A DNA stretch of 64,000 nt from Candidatus Gastranaerophilales bacterium (GCA_944324285.1 CALUVR010000007.1:18774-82773), one strand, 5' to 3'; shown: positions 9,259 to 18,372, counted from the first letter of the stretch. Notes: generated by a model not told the origin, from the sequence alone. Program-made: numbers and translations.

Positions 9259-10065
9259 TCACAGATAGCACTTAGGCTCCTGACCGGCAACACCTGCGTA
9301 CAATTCAACGTATTCTTTTGCAGGACTTGCGTTAATCTTTGTCAAAAGAACCTCTTCTATCTGGAAAAATCCTACATCACTCGACATTTCAATTTCAATC
9401 TTAATAGGCTTTTTCTCCCCGTGATGAATACCGATACGATTGATTGCATTGGCAGAATATTTATGAATATCTCCGACTTTTGGGGTTTTATTAATTGAAA
9501 GCGGAATTCTTGCGCGACCTTTCGTCATATCACAGCCGTCTGCAATCAATAAAATTCCGGCTTCTATTGAATGGATTTTTCTTGACGTCATGTGACCAAC
9601 TATAGCTTCTGTCGCAAGAGATTTTATAATAACTCTTTTGTGAAGATTATCAGGAAAAACATGCATTAATGCTCTTTCAATAAGCGGCTGAGCAAGAATT
9701 GCCGACATATCTTCATGACCTTGTCTACCTATCATCATACCCAAATCATGCATTAAACCTGCAAGAATAACCGCGCACATACTGTCTTCAAAAGTTCCGA
9801 TTTCTTCAGCCTCAAGAGAAGTTTTTATCCCTGACTCCTGTAAAAGGTTCAGCATTTTTATGGCGTTTCCGACAACCTGCCTCATGTGAACAGGTCCATG
9901 GTCATTATACCCCAACCTTTTTATGGAAACATTATTTGCATATTCCTGCATCTCCTGCAGCTCTTCATCCGCAAATAAATAATTAACAAGCTTTAAACAG
10001 TTGGCGTTTTTCTCTAACCTTTTTAATATTTTCGATTCAATTGATACTTCTTTAACTGATTTCAT
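9259..10065 (-). CDS. HD-domain metal-dependent phosphohydrolase
   Basis: 268 aa, cytosolic. HD-superfamily metal ligands are visible: His in NDHGPVH (residues 54-60), the HD doublet in LMHDLGM (about 104-110) and a following His in GHEDMS (about 115-121), plus GHMTSRK (about 157). HD proteins hydrolyse nucleotides or cyclic dinucleotides; the substrate cannot be predicted. The C-terminal third (residues 175-268) is a separate alpha/beta region. Divergent from the Mrr/NTPase gene with a 189-bp AT-rich spacer. A GGTGT element lies before ATG 10065. The stop codon abuts repeat cluster 3. Confidence 0.75.
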   Translation of the reverse strand: MKSVKEVSIESKILKRLEKNANCLKLVNYLFADEELQEMQEYANNVSIKRLGYNDHGPVHMRQVVGNAIKMLNLLQESGIKTSLEAEEIGTFEDSMCAVILAGLMHDLGMMIGRQGHEDMSAILAQPLIERALMHVFPDNLHKRVIIKSLATEAIVGHMTSRKIHSIEAGILLIADGCDMTKGRARIPLSINKTPKVGDIHKYSANAINRIGIHHGEKKPIKIEIEMSSDVGFFQIEEVLLTKINASPAKEYVELYAGVAGQEPKCYL

Positions 10066-10254
10066 AATTACACCAATTTTAAAATATTTCTATCTATATA
10101 ATAACCCATAATAAAATTAATTTCTACAGCAAATTCGAAATTTTAAGCTTTATACTCAGGATAATGCAAAAATTTTAAAAGAGAACTGCAATAAAAATAA
10201 CCGTTTAAATTTATTCCGCTTTATTGTATGTATAATAAATACAAGGAGTAAATA

Positions 10255-12483
10255 ATGTACACTTTTGAAACATTATCGCCAAACGATTTTGAAATATTAA
10301 CGCGCGACCTGCTGCAAAAAGAATTGTCGCTAACCCTTGAATCCTTCAAATCCGGCAGGGATAACGGCATTGATTTAAGATACTCTCAAAACAAAGAAAA
10401 TGATATTATTATCCAGTGCAAACATTATCAAGGTTCAACCTTCAACGATTTAATCAAGACAATGAAAAGGGAAGTTGAAAAGATTAAAGAATTATCCCCT
10501 GAAAGGTATATCCTTGTAACCTCTTTACCGCTAACACCAAAGAACAAAGAGAAAATCATTGAAATCTGCGAGCCATATATTACAAGAAATTCCGATATAT
10601 ATTCTCAAAACGATATAAATAACCTGCTCCAAAAGTTTCCGGAAGTAGAAAAAAATACATTTAAACTCTGGATGACAAGTACAAATGTCCTTGAGAGATT
10701 ATTTCATTCGGGGACATATAATAAATCCGAATTCAAACTGGAAAATATTAAAGAAAAAATCAAAATATTTGTCCCTAACCCGAGTTTAGATAAAGCAAAT
10801 AAGATACTTGAAGAAAATAATTTTGTGGTTATATCGGGCGCCCCGGGCGTCGGGAAAACGACTCTTGCGGATATGATAATCTGGCAATATGTTTCACAGG
10901 GCTATGAATTTATCAACGTCACGGACAACATCAATGAAGCTGTCAACGTCTACAAACGCGACGAAAACTGTAAACAAATATTTTATTATGACGACTTTTT
11001 GGGAGAAACCAATCTTGCTAAAAACGAAGATTCAGACCTTATACTGTTTATCAAACAGATAAACAAAGATAAAAATAAAAAACTCGTACTCGCAACAAGA
11101 GAATATATTCTCCAGCAGACAAAGTTAAGTTCCGAGAAAATTGATTATTTTGAATTTAAAAAATGTATAATAGATTTGAAGTCGTATTCAAATTTGATTA
11201 AAGCGGAAATTTTATACAATCATCTTTATTTTTCAAAACTGCCGGAAGAATATATCCAATCAATTATTTCTAACGGAAACTACGTTTCAATAATAAATCA
11301 CGACAATTACAATCCGCGTATTATTGAATACATGACAAAACCCAAAATTCTTGAATATGTCAAAGCGGAAAATTATTTCAATGAATTTATGAATAATCTG
11401 AATAATCCGGAAAATATATGGTCCCACGCATTTGAAAATCACCTTAACAATAAATCAAGAAGTATTTTATTTGCATTAACAACCACACAGTATATATCTT
11501 CCTACTTCGGTAATACAGACAGAATAAAAGAAACTGCAAAAAAAATCTGCCGGAAATTATACTCGGAAAATATCACCGATTTAGATTTCAAAAAAAATCT
11601 TAAAATATTAAACGGAGATTTTATTGATATTAAGGGAAAAAATAAACTTTCCTTCTCCAACCCTTCAGTAATTGATTTTCTGGAGAATTATATTTTAAAT
11701 AATGATCTGATACCGGATTTTATAGAACTTTCAGAACAATATGAACATATAAACTGGTTATACAGAACATATTTTCAGAACAAAAGCGCCTCAGCACAGA
11801 ATATCAATATTATGTTTGCAAAATTGAAAGAGCTGAATAATAATCAGTTTAGTACCAGATATATAGATTTACTTCTTCAATTAATTATCAGCAGTAATGA
11901 CACGACAAAAATTCCGCAAATTAAACCCGAACTTAATGAACTTATAAAAAGGAATTACAGACCCATAATACTTGAAAATATACTGAAAAATATTTCCCAT
12001 GATATATTTTCCGAAAGTAAAATTATTAAAGATTTTGCTTCAACCGTTAAAGAAAAAATCATTGACTATGTAAACCTTAATGATGATGCCGAAGAATATT
12101 TGGTTATTTGGGATTTTATTGAGAGTTTTAAAGAGCTGTGGGAAGAGGAACATATTAATAAAATTTATGATGATGTCAACTTATGTTACGAGGATCTTGT
12201 TGATGCTACAATTGAAATTCATAAAGAAGAAGCTGATGCTGACGGATTGTATTTTGAGATTGAAAAATTCCAGCAGCTGATAGATAAATACAACCTGCCT
12301 TATGATACGATTAAAATTGAAGAAGCGGTTGAAGAATTGGAAATGAAAGAGGAGGAATGTGAATATAGCAGCAATCTGAATTCCGTAAGTACAATAAACT
12401 CCGGGCTGCAAAATACAGTTCAGGAAAGCATAAAAATAATAAACTTATTTGACTCACTGAATGAAAGGTATACCAATTCTTGA
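10255..12483 (+). CDS. Mrr-type nuclease fused to a STAND-like NTPase, probable phage-defence protein
   Basis: 742 aa. Residues 1-115 form a restriction-endonuclease (Mrr_cat) domain: helix LSPNDFEILTRDLL, Asp40 in GID and the Q-x-K variant of the catalytic motif in IIQCKHY (residues 52-58). Residues 185-420 are a P-loop NTPase with Walker A GAPGVGKT (195-202) and Walker B IFYYDDFLG (242-250), closest in pattern to novel STAND NTPases of the nSTAND3 type. Residues 430-742 are helical and probably sense or oligomerise, ending in an acidic segment. Known: Mrr-NTPase fusions of this kind occur in Avs-like and related abortive-infection systems; function here is inference. Ribosome site AAGGAG 7 nt before ATG. 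A -10-like TATAAT lies near 10231. No partner gene is adjacent. Confidence 0.85.
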   Translation: MYTFETLSPNDFEILTRDLLQKELSLTLESFKSGRDNGIDLRYSQNKENDIIIQCKHYQGSTFNDLIKTMKREVEKIKELSPERYILVTSLPLTPKNKEKIIEICEPYITRNSDIYSQNDINNLLQKFPEVEKNTFKLWMTSTNVLERLFHSGTYNKSEFKLENIKEKIKIFVPNPSLDKANKILEENNFVVISGAPGVGKTTLADMIIWQYVSQGYEFINVTDNINEAVNVYKRDENCKQIFYYDDFLGETNLAKNEDSDLILFIKQINKDKNKKLVLATREYILQQTKLSSEKIDYFEFKKCIIDLKSYSNLIKAEILYNHLYFSKLPEEYIQSIISNGNYVSIINHDNYNPRIIEYMTKPKILEYVKAENYFNEFMNNLNNPENIWSHAFENHLNNKSRSILFALTTTQYISSYFGNTDRIKETAKKICRKLYSENITDLDFKKNLKILNGDFIDIKGKNKLSFSNPSVIDFLENYILNNDLIPDFIELSEQYEHINWLYRTYFQNKSASAQNINIMFAKLKELNNNQFSTRYIDLLLQLIISSNDTTKIPQIKPELNELIKRNYRPIILENILKNISHDIFSESKIIKDFASTVKEKIIDYVNLNDDAEEYLVIWDFIESFKELWEEEHINKIYDDVNLCYEDLVDATIEIHKEEADADGLYFEIEKFQQLIDKYNLPYDTIKIEEAVEELEMKEEECEYSSNLNSVSTINSGLQNTVQESIKIINLFDSLNERYTNS

Positions 12484-12508
12484 CAGAAGATTATTTTTAT
12501 CCTTAAAT
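12480..12508 (+). promoter_or_regulatory. Sigma-70-type promoter for the HAD/kinase operon
   Basis: TTGACA (12480-12485), 17-bp spacer, TTAAAT (12503-12508). The -35 box overlaps the stop codon of the NTPase gene, giving the HAD-kinase pair its own transcription start near 12516. Confidence 0.5.
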
Positions 12509-12541
12509 AATTGTATAGATGGTCTTTAAGGGGTTTTTAGC

Positions 12542-14056
12542 GTGCGAATTTCCGGCATTAGAAATCAAACATCGTTTACTGCAGGCAAGGTCAATTTATA
12601 CACGGATTTTGACGGTACATATTGTCCAGCAAAACATTCCACCCTCCACGACCCGAATGCAAACGGGTTTATGAATGAATATTGCAACAGGATAAATAAA
12701 TTCTGGCAGACAACAAACGGGGATGTTCATTTTAATATCACAACAGGCAGAACCCTCGGTGAGTATGAATCTATTTCCTGGTTATTAAAAATGCGCAATT
12801 TCAGGCTGCCGTTTCCTGAAACCATAATTACAAAAGACGGAAGCGATAGGTTTGTCAAAACCGGAACCGATACCGATTTTTATGAACAGGGAAAATTCCC
12901 TTTCAACTACAATTCACCGCAAAAAGAAAAAGAAACCGAGATTAAAAATTTAACCAACTGGGACGGCGATAAAATTCACGCGAAATTAAAGCGTCTGGCA
13001 AACAAATATAAAATAAGATTAGTGGAAGCAGATTCCGAAAACGCAGTTTCTGATTACGGTGAACGGTCTTTATTCAGCAGCGGGAAACTAGATCCTGACG
13101 ACTGGAAAAAACTTCCATCCCAAAACGGTCAAATTACAGAACACACACCCCCGGTTGCGGATTATGTACTGGGTTCGAGAAACGACGGTAAATTAAAATT
13201 CAATCTTATTTTCCCGCCGGATTACGGTTTTTGTCCGGAACGAAACTGGATTTATGACAACATAGTTACCGATTTAAAAGGGTATTTAGATTCAAAAAAA
13301 ATCCGCTACCACATGGAGTGGGAACCTGCATCCGATTCCAACCATCACAGAATTTCCTGTTCTATTACGCCTCTGTTTGAAAACGGTGCTCTAACAAAAT
13401 TATACGACACAAAAAAAGCCTTGAAAGAAGCTGTGAAAAACAGCGATATAGTAATCGCTGCAGGCGACGGCTCAAATGATTTTGATATGCTCAACCCTCT
13501 TGGCTATCTGGAGGAAGATTTTATAAAAGAATGCGAAAAAAACTCCTCTCATAAAGAATTTTACTCAAAAGATATCACTCAAAGACTTGAAGATTTAAAA
13601 AGAATTTATAACGGAGAAAACAGCGAATACATAAACGGACTGCGCAAAGAATTAACACAAAACGGTTATCTCAAACAACTGGAAGATTTGCCGATTTACA
13701 GTATCGTAATCAGGAAACAAAATTCCAAAATGCAGCCGCTAATCGCTACGTTTTCACGCATTAATAAAGTTATCGTAACGGAAAACGGTTCTCTTGATGA
13801 AGGGATAAAAAAAATTGTCAAACTGCACGCAGAAAAGAATAAAATATTCAAAACAGAAATGTCAGAAAAATTTAAAACTTTAATCTTCGGAGCAAAAAAA
13901 AAATCCGCCAAAACTGTTAACTATTATAAGATAGGAGCGGGAATACTGCTCGCGGGATTAATTGGATGCATGGGATTTAAATATCTCAATAAAAAATCAG
14001 AGGAAAAAGATAATGAAAATAATACCGGTAATAAATCATCAAATTCAAAATCATAA
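12542..14056 (+). CDS. HAD-superfamily phosphatase (sucrose/trehalose-phosphatase-like) with C-terminal membrane anchor
   Basis: 504 aa from GTG 12542 with AAGGGG about 9 nt upstream. HAD motif I DFDGTY (Asp22, Asp24), motif II in NITTGRT (about 65) and motif IV AAGDGSNDFDML (about 307) are present, with a cap region between II and IV as in Cof/sucrose-phosphatase-type enzymes. A long helical insertion (about 320-440) and one transmembrane helix at about 464-482 (GAGILLAGLIGCMGF) followed by a basic-acidic tail are unusual for the family. The opening MRISGIRNQTSFTAGK shares the short N-terminal pattern of the kinase-like protein downstream. The gene overlaps that gene by 44 bp. The substrate is probably a sugar phosphate (inference). 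Confidence 0.7.
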   Translation: MRISGIRNQTSFTAGKVNLYTDFDGTYCPAKHSTLHDPNANGFMNEYCNRINKFWQTTNGDVHFNITTGRTLGEYESISWLLKMRNFRLPFPETIITKDGSDRFVKTGTDTDFYEQGKFPFNYNSPQKEKETEIKNLTNWDGDKIHAKLKRLANKYKIRLVEADSENAVSDYGERSLFSSGKLDPDDWKKLPSQNGQITEHTPPVADYVLGSRNDGKLKFNLIFPPDYGFCPERNWIYDNIVTDLKGYLDSKKIRYHMEWEPASDSNHHRISCSITPLFENGALTKLYDTKKALKEAVKNSDIVIAAGDGSNDFDMLNPLGYLEEDFIKECEKNSSHKEFYSKDITQRLEDLKRIYNGENSEYINGLRKELTQNGYLKQLEDLPIYSIVIRKQNSKMQPLIATFSRINKVIVTENGSLDEGIKKIVKLHAEKNKIFKTEMSEKFKTLIFGAKKKSAKTVNYYKIGAGILLAGLIGCMGFKYLNKKSEEKDNENNTGNKSSNSKS

Positions 14057-15716
14057 ATCTTCTCAAACACATCAGGTAAATTTTCAATCCTCATACTTTG
14101 AAGATTTTAATAACAAATACAATCCTATTAAAACTCTTTTACGGAAAGAAATAGATGAATTTATTGAAACCGGCGCTAATGCAACAAAACTAGGAGAAGG
14201 TATAGGCGGTGAAACTTACCGGTTCAATCATCCCCGGCTTGGAAATATAGTTATAAAAAAAAATAAAACCGGATTTTCAGACGACTATCTGAAAGAATAC
14301 AAAAATCTGACACAAATTCCGACAGATATTATCGGCGGACAGGAAGCTGTCGCAAGAGTAAATTCATCAGGAATGCATTATCTCGTATCAACACTGGTTA
14401 GCGGGAAAAGCGTTTCAAAAACTAACCGATATACGGAAGAACATTTAAAAACTCTTTTTAATAAAATGTTTGAACTTGATAAAGTCGGGATTTACCACGG
14501 GGATTTAAACGGAAAAAATATCCTGATAGATGATAACGGAGCCGTTAATTTTATAGATTATCAGTGGACGGAAAAGGTAGATAAAATAAATTTTTTTGAC
14601 AGTAAAAAAAGTCAAAAAATCTTACTTCCTATTGCAGAATTTCCTGAAAATGCCCAGATGTTTGAAATGGCGTCAATTCCGCATTATATAGATAGTTTTG
14701 ATACCCTTGCAGAAAAAGAAACTTTCTTAAAAATATACTTACAAGCTAAATCAAATTACCATGAAAAACGGTATGAATATATCAAAAAAATTACAAAAAA
14801 TTGGTTCTACACAAGTGAAAAAGAACGAATAAAACAAGCCCTTGATTCAGAAAAAGCAAAGGCTGCTGTATATAAAAATCCTGACAAAAATATTTTAAAA
14901 TTAGAAATGAAAAAATTCCAATTTTTATCGGACTACCGCGACGCCTATTCCCATGTAGACCCGAATCTTCCGTCGAGAAATATTATTGCATCGCCATCCT
15001 CTTACCTTTGCTCAATAAGTTCAATACAGGATTACAGAAAAGAAGTTATGCGGCAGTTAAGTTCAAGTTATACAAAATCAAAATCCGACTATCTGAAATC
15101 AATGTTAAACTACGGTGATTACTGGTATAACAACCTAATCTCATATACCAAAGACACTTACGACTATATAATCAGAATGACCAGAAAAACCAAAAATCGC
15201 GGGGAAGATACTCACAAATTTTACATAAATGAAAGAAATCCCAGAATATTCACCCCCAATTTAGATTTGCTTGAAAGCATGGGAGAAAACTATAAACCTT
15301 TATACGAAGCAGGTTTAGATTCGCCTTATTTAATGACATATAAATTACAAAGCATGTATGAAGAACCGATAAGAGTATTGGATTCCGCATTGAGCGATTC
15401 CAAATCCATTCACCAAATTGAAAAAGTGAAAAGTTTGTTTAATAAAACGAGAACCACTACATTAAATAAAAGGCTTTTAGACACCCTGAATGCCTCAGAG
15501 CTTGCAGTATTGAAGATAAGAGAATTCAGAGGATATGTAAAACACAATTTTTCATCATATATTGCAAACAGAACCCTCAATGAAATGCTGGAAAATGCCG
15601 TAAACTTTTCTCAGGAACTATTTGGAAGCATTTTTACCGGACTTCAATCATTGAACGCAAAAAACATAACTGTAAAAGGTTATGAAGAAATGCGAAAATT
15701 TATTTATAAGATATAG
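14013..15716 (+). CDS. Protein-kinase-fold protein (APH/atypical kinase-like)
   Basis: 567 aa from ATG 14013, with AGAGGA 8 nt upstream; a longer reading from TTG 13962 lacks a ribosome site. Residues 58-190 show a kinase core: glycine loop GEGIGGETYR (61-70), a beta3 Lys in VIKK (80-83), catalytic loop YHGDLNGKN (161-169, with Asp164 and Asn169) and a metal Asp in NFIDYQW (179-185, replacing DFG). The remaining 370 residues are helical and unfamiliar. The target may be a protein or small molecule. It overlaps the HAD phosphatase gene, so a kinase and a phosphatase are made together. The N-terminus carries a VNFQSS element like the HAD protein's TSFTAG. Followed by tpiA, which has its own promoter. 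Confidence 0.65.
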   Translation: MKIIPVINHQIQNHKSSQTHQVNFQSSYFEDFNNKYNPIKTLLRKEIDEFIETGANATKLGEGIGGETYRFNHPRLGNIVIKKNKTGFSDDYLKEYKNLTQIPTDIIGGQEAVARVNSSGMHYLVSTLVSGKSVSKTNRYTEEHLKTLFNKMFELDKVGIYHGDLNGKNILIDDNGAVNFIDYQWTEKVDKINFFDSKKSQKILLPIAEFPENAQMFEMASIPHYIDSFDTLAEKETFLKIYLQAKSNYHEKRYEYIKKITKNWFYTSEKERIKQALDSEKAKAAVYKNPDKNILKLEMKKFQFLSDYRDAYSHVDPNLPSRNIIASPSSYLCSISSIQDYRKEVMRQLSSSYTKSKSDYLKSMLNYGDYWYNNLISYTKDTYDYIIRMTRKTKNRGEDTHKFYINERNPRIFTPNLDLLESMGENYKPLYEAGLDSPYLMTYKLQSMYEEPIRVLDSALSDSKSIHQIEKVKSLFNKTRTTTLNKRLLDTLNASELAVLKIREFRGYVKHNFSSYIANRTLNEMLENAVNFSQELFGSIFTGLQSLNAKNITVKGYEEMRKFIYKI

Positions 15717-15727
15717 CAAACCAAAAA

Positions 15728-15756
15728 TTGCATAAATTTTTTGTTCTTAATATAAT
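15728..15756 (+). promoter_or_regulatory. Sigma-70-type promoter for tpiA
   Basis: TTGCAT (15728-15733), 17-bp spacer, TATAAT (15751-15756). Predicted start near 15763, leaving a leader of about 29 nt with GGAGAG before the ATG at 15792. Confidence 0.65.
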
Positions 15757-15791
15757 GTTCTCAAAGGTTGACTAAAAAAAGGAGAGAAATT

Positions 15792-16592
15792 ATGTCAAGA
15801 AAACCAATTATTGCAGGAAACTGGAAAATGAACCTTCTCAGATCTGAAGCTAAATCTGTTTTTGAAGGGATTAAAGATTTTGTAAAAGATTACACGGCAG
15901 TTGAATTGCCGACAGTTGTTATCGCACCTGTTTTCACATCAATCTCTGCTGTTGAAGCTGTTAAATGTGACTGCGGCTGCGGCGGAAATAAAATTTCTAT
16001 TGCAGGTCAAAACTGCCACTGGGAAAAATCAGGCGCATACACAGGCGAAATTTCTGTTGAAATGTTGAAAGATGCCGGCTGTGATTACGTTATCATCGGT
16101 CACTCAGAAAGAAGACAATACTTCTCTGAAACTGATGAAATGATTAACAAAAAAGCTAAAGCAATCTTAGCAGGCGGTTTAATCCCGATTATCTGCTGCG
16201 GAGAAACTCTTGAACAAAGAGAAGCAGGTGTTACTGATTCCTGGATTGCAGGTCAGATAAAAGCAGCATTAGACGGAATTTCATCAGAAGATGTTGCAAA
16301 ATCCGTTATCGCTTATGAACCAATCTGGGCTATCGGCACAGGCAAAACCTGCGATTCAGATGAAGCTAACAGAGTTATCGCTATGATTAGAAGCGTTGTT
16401 AAAGAAGTTGCAGGCGCTGAAGCTGCTGATTCTATCAGAATTCTCTACGGCGGCTCAGTAAAACCTTCAACGATTGCTGAACAAATGTCTAAATCAGACA
16501 TTGACGGAGCGCTGGTCGGCGGAGCTTCATTAAAGGCTGAAAGCTTCAACGAAATCATTGCTAACACAATGAAAGTTGCTTGCAAAGCATAA
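15792..16592 (+). CDS. tpiA: Triose-phosphate isomerase
   Basis: 266 aa from ATG 15792 (GGAGAG 7 nt upstream; TTG 15768 rejected). Interconverts dihydroxyacetone phosphate and glyceraldehyde 3-phosphate in glycolysis. Motifs: AGNWKMN (Asn/Lys, residues 8-14), catalytic His in IIGHSERR (about 108-115), catalytic Glu in AYEPIWAIGTGK (about 177-188), and the phosphate-binding LYGGSVKP (about 220) and GALVGGAS. A Cys-rich insertion (CDCGCGG, about 58-64) is slightly longer than usual. Own promoter upstream and strong terminator downstream, so a single-gene unit. Confidence 0.97.
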   Translation: MSRKPIIAGNWKMNLLRSEAKSVFEGIKDFVKDYTAVELPTVVIAPVFTSISAVEAVKCDCGCGGNKISIAGQNCHWEKSGAYTGEISVEMLKDAGCDYVIIGHSERRQYFSETDEMINKKAKAILAGGLIPIICCGETLEQREAGVTDSWIAGQIKAALDGISSEDVAKSVIAYEPIWAIGTGKTCDSDEANRVIAMIRSVVKEVAGAEAADSIRILYGGSVKPSTIAEQMSKSDIDGALVGGASLKAESFNEIIANTMKVACKA

Positions 16593-16619
16593 ATATTAAA
16601 TAACTAATTGATACATTGT

Positions 16620-16650
16620 AACAACCGTCAGAAATGGCGGTTGTTTTTTT
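16620..16650 (+). terminator. Intrinsic terminator of tpiA
   Basis: Eleven-base stem (16620-16630 with 16635-16645, one G-T pair) around GAAA, running into seven T residues at 16644-16650. Confidence 0.9.
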
Positions 16651-16651
16651 C

Positions 16652-16955
16652 TTTACCCTCACCCGCCCGCCAGTCCCCGCCATTGGCGGGGCGGGCACCC
16701 TCTCACAAAGGAAGCAGACGAGGTGTCGAGTCTTGCGGTCCTGTATGCCTTGTGCTGAGGATGTCACAAAGTAACGGGTGAGGGGTAATAAGAATGAGAG
16801 AAGAGTGAGGTGACTAATTAATATTGAACTCTTCACGCCTCACTCTTCACCCTTCACATAGAAAAAGGCTTGATTGCTTCGCTATCGCTCGCAATGACTA
16901 CTCCACTCGACACTTGGTAGAGGGTGCCAGCAGGAGGGTGAGGGTAAACTCTTTA
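16652..16955. repeat. Intergenic repeat cluster 4
   Basis: Gene-free. Contains a CCCCGCC/GGCGGGG hairpin at about 16674-16696, a stretch matching the 58-kb array (about 16718-16755, GTCGAGTCTTGCGGTCC and TGTATGCCTTG), module D arms at about 16790-16858 and module A in reverse orientation at 16868-16900. Confidence 0.7.
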
Positions 16956-16956
16956 A

Positions 16957-16989
16957 CAAAAAAGCACCCCTCTTAGCGGAGTGCTTTTC
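16957..16989 (-). terminator. Intrinsic terminator of the iron alcohol dehydrogenase gene
   Basis: Arms AAAAGCAC (16960-16967) and GTGCTTTT (16981-16988) with extra inner pairs. Read on the minus strand the hairpin ends in a run of six T, 20 bp past the stop codon. Confidence 0.75.
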
Positions 16990-17010
16990 TTTAATTTCAA
17001 CCTGTTCCAT

Positions 17011-18219
17011 TTACAGCGGTTTTAGAGAATTTCTGTAAATTTCTTCAACCACATCACGTCCGTTACCTGATGGTCCAATATCAATCAACCCGCCAAGGGA
17101 CGGTGTTGTATAAACAAGGTCTACAAGTTTATCAACATCGGCTTCCGTAAAGCCTTCGTCAGTTAACTTTTCAGAAACTCCAACCGACGCAAGCCAGTTT
17201 TGAACTTCTTTTGCAGCCTTGTCAGCTTCAGCAGGTTCACCCTTTAAACCTTGTGCAATAGGAGCAAGAATTTCCGCAAGAACGTGAGGTCTGTCTTTAT
17301 ATATTGTCTTAATAACCGCAGGCAGCAGGATTGCAAGCCCGAGTCCGTGAGCGAGTTCCGGTTTTACTGCGCTTAGAGGATGTTCAAGCGCGTGTGTATA
17401 GTGCAATAAGCCGTTATCAAAGCTTACGCCGCCCATCATTGCCGCATAGGCAAGAAAATATCTTGCTTCCAAATCATCCGGATTTTCAATCGCTTTTGGT
17501 AAATATTTTGCAACAAGTTCAATAACTTCTTTTGCAAGCGAAATTGAATAAGGGGATGCAACCGCAGAAGTTGCAGCCTCTACAACGTGGTTAACCGCGT
17601 CAATTGAAACGTATCTTGTCTGTTTTGGCGACAATTTTGTCATCAACTGCGGGTCATCAATTGCAAACATAGGATAAATGCAGTCGTAAGCAATTGCAGG
17701 CTTAAAGTTTTTCGCAAGGTTTGTTACAACCGCAAATCTGTTAGTTTCAGTACCTGTTCCGTGAGTCAAATTGATTGACACAATCGGAGCGGCTTTATCC
17801 GGCGCAAATTCAAAGTCGTAAATATTTTCAGCGGTTTTATCAGGGTATTCCAGAAGAATTGCAACTGATTTACCTGCGTCGGTAGGTGACCCGCCGCCTA
17901 TTGCGATAACTGCTTTTGCCCCGAAATCTCTTGCGATTTTAGCCGCAGCGTTTACATGATCGGTTGTAGGGTTCGGCGTAACCTGATCGTAATTTACATA
18001 ACCGATACCGTGGTCTTTCAAAGCTTTTTCAACGTAATCCCAGGCGCCTGTTGCTTTATAAGCGTTGCGACCAGACATTACGATAACCTTATCAATACCT
18101 TTATCCTTCAAAACTTTTGCAATGTCGTTGATTTTTTTGATTGCCCCTACACCAAAATAAACAGTAGATCTGGTGCGGATTTCTTTAATCTCGTTAATGT
18201 TAATATCCTTTTCCCACAT
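17011..18219 (-). CDS. Iron-containing (group III) alcohol dehydrogenase
   Basis: 402 aa. NAD(P)-binding GGGSPTDAGK (about 117-126), THGTGTETN (about 151-159) and the metal-ligand region DAVNHVVEA (about 207-215) with HYTHALEHPL and HGLGLA (about 274-305) identify the FucO/EutG/1,3-propanediol dehydrogenase family. It reduces aldehydes to alcohols or the reverse, using NAD(P)H, in fermentative redox balance; the exact substrate is unknown. ATG 18219 has AAGGAG 9 nt upstream. A near-consensus promoter at 18335-18363 leaves a leader of about 108 nt with two predicted hairpins, suggesting control at RNA level. Confidence 0.9.
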   Translation of the reverse strand: MWEKDININEIKEIRTRSTVYFGVGAIKKINDIAKVLKDKGIDKVIVMSGRNAYKATGAWDYVEKALKDHGIGYVNYDQVTPNPTTDHVNAAAKIARDFGAKAVIAIGGGSPTDAGKSVAILLEYPDKTAENIYDFEFAPDKAAPIVSINLTHGTGTETNRFAVVTNLAKNFKPAIAYDCIYPMFAIDDPQLMTKLSPKQTRYVSIDAVNHVVEAATSAVASPYSISLAKEVIELVAKYLPKAIENPDDLEARYFLAYAAMMGGVSFDNGLLHYTHALEHPLSAVKPELAHGLGLAILLPAVIKTIYKDRPHVLAEILAPIAQGLKGEPAEADKAAKEVQNWLASVGVSEKLTDEGFTEADVDKLVDLVYTTPSLGGLIDIGPSGNGRDVVEEIYRNSLKPL

Positions 18220-18328
18220 AGAAAAACTCTCCTTTCTATTCTAATCTAGTGTCGCCTGCCACACCCAGCCGTAGCTGGCAATGCAAGGTTCACCTAATCC
18301 GTGAAAGGCATTAAAACCCTTACGGCAC
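18220..18328 (-). promoter_or_regulatory. Structured 5' leader of the alcohol dehydrogenase gene
   Basis: Read on the minus strand: hairpin CCGTAAGG with CCTTTCACGG (about 18323-18298), then nested hairpin TTGCCAGC...TGGCAG (about 18280-18256), then GCGACACTAGATTAGA and the ribosome site. It matches no riboswitch class I can recognise. The tail motif recurs before other genes here (see findings). Confidence 0.4.
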
Positions 18329-18334
18329 ATGGGT

Positions 18335-18363
18335 ATTATAGTATTTTTTTGAGAGTTTTGCAA
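18335..18363 (-). promoter_or_regulatory. Sigma-70-type promoter of the alcohol dehydrogenase gene
   Basis: On the minus strand TTGCAA (18363-18358), 17-bp spacer, TATAAT (18340-18335). Predicted start near 18328. Confidence 0.7.
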
Positions 18364-18372
18364 GAAAAATTT

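Noticed and set aside
12080..12280. Extra genes in other frames of confirmed genes
   Set aside because: These short frames lie inside long, motif-confirmed genes and lack ribosome sites.
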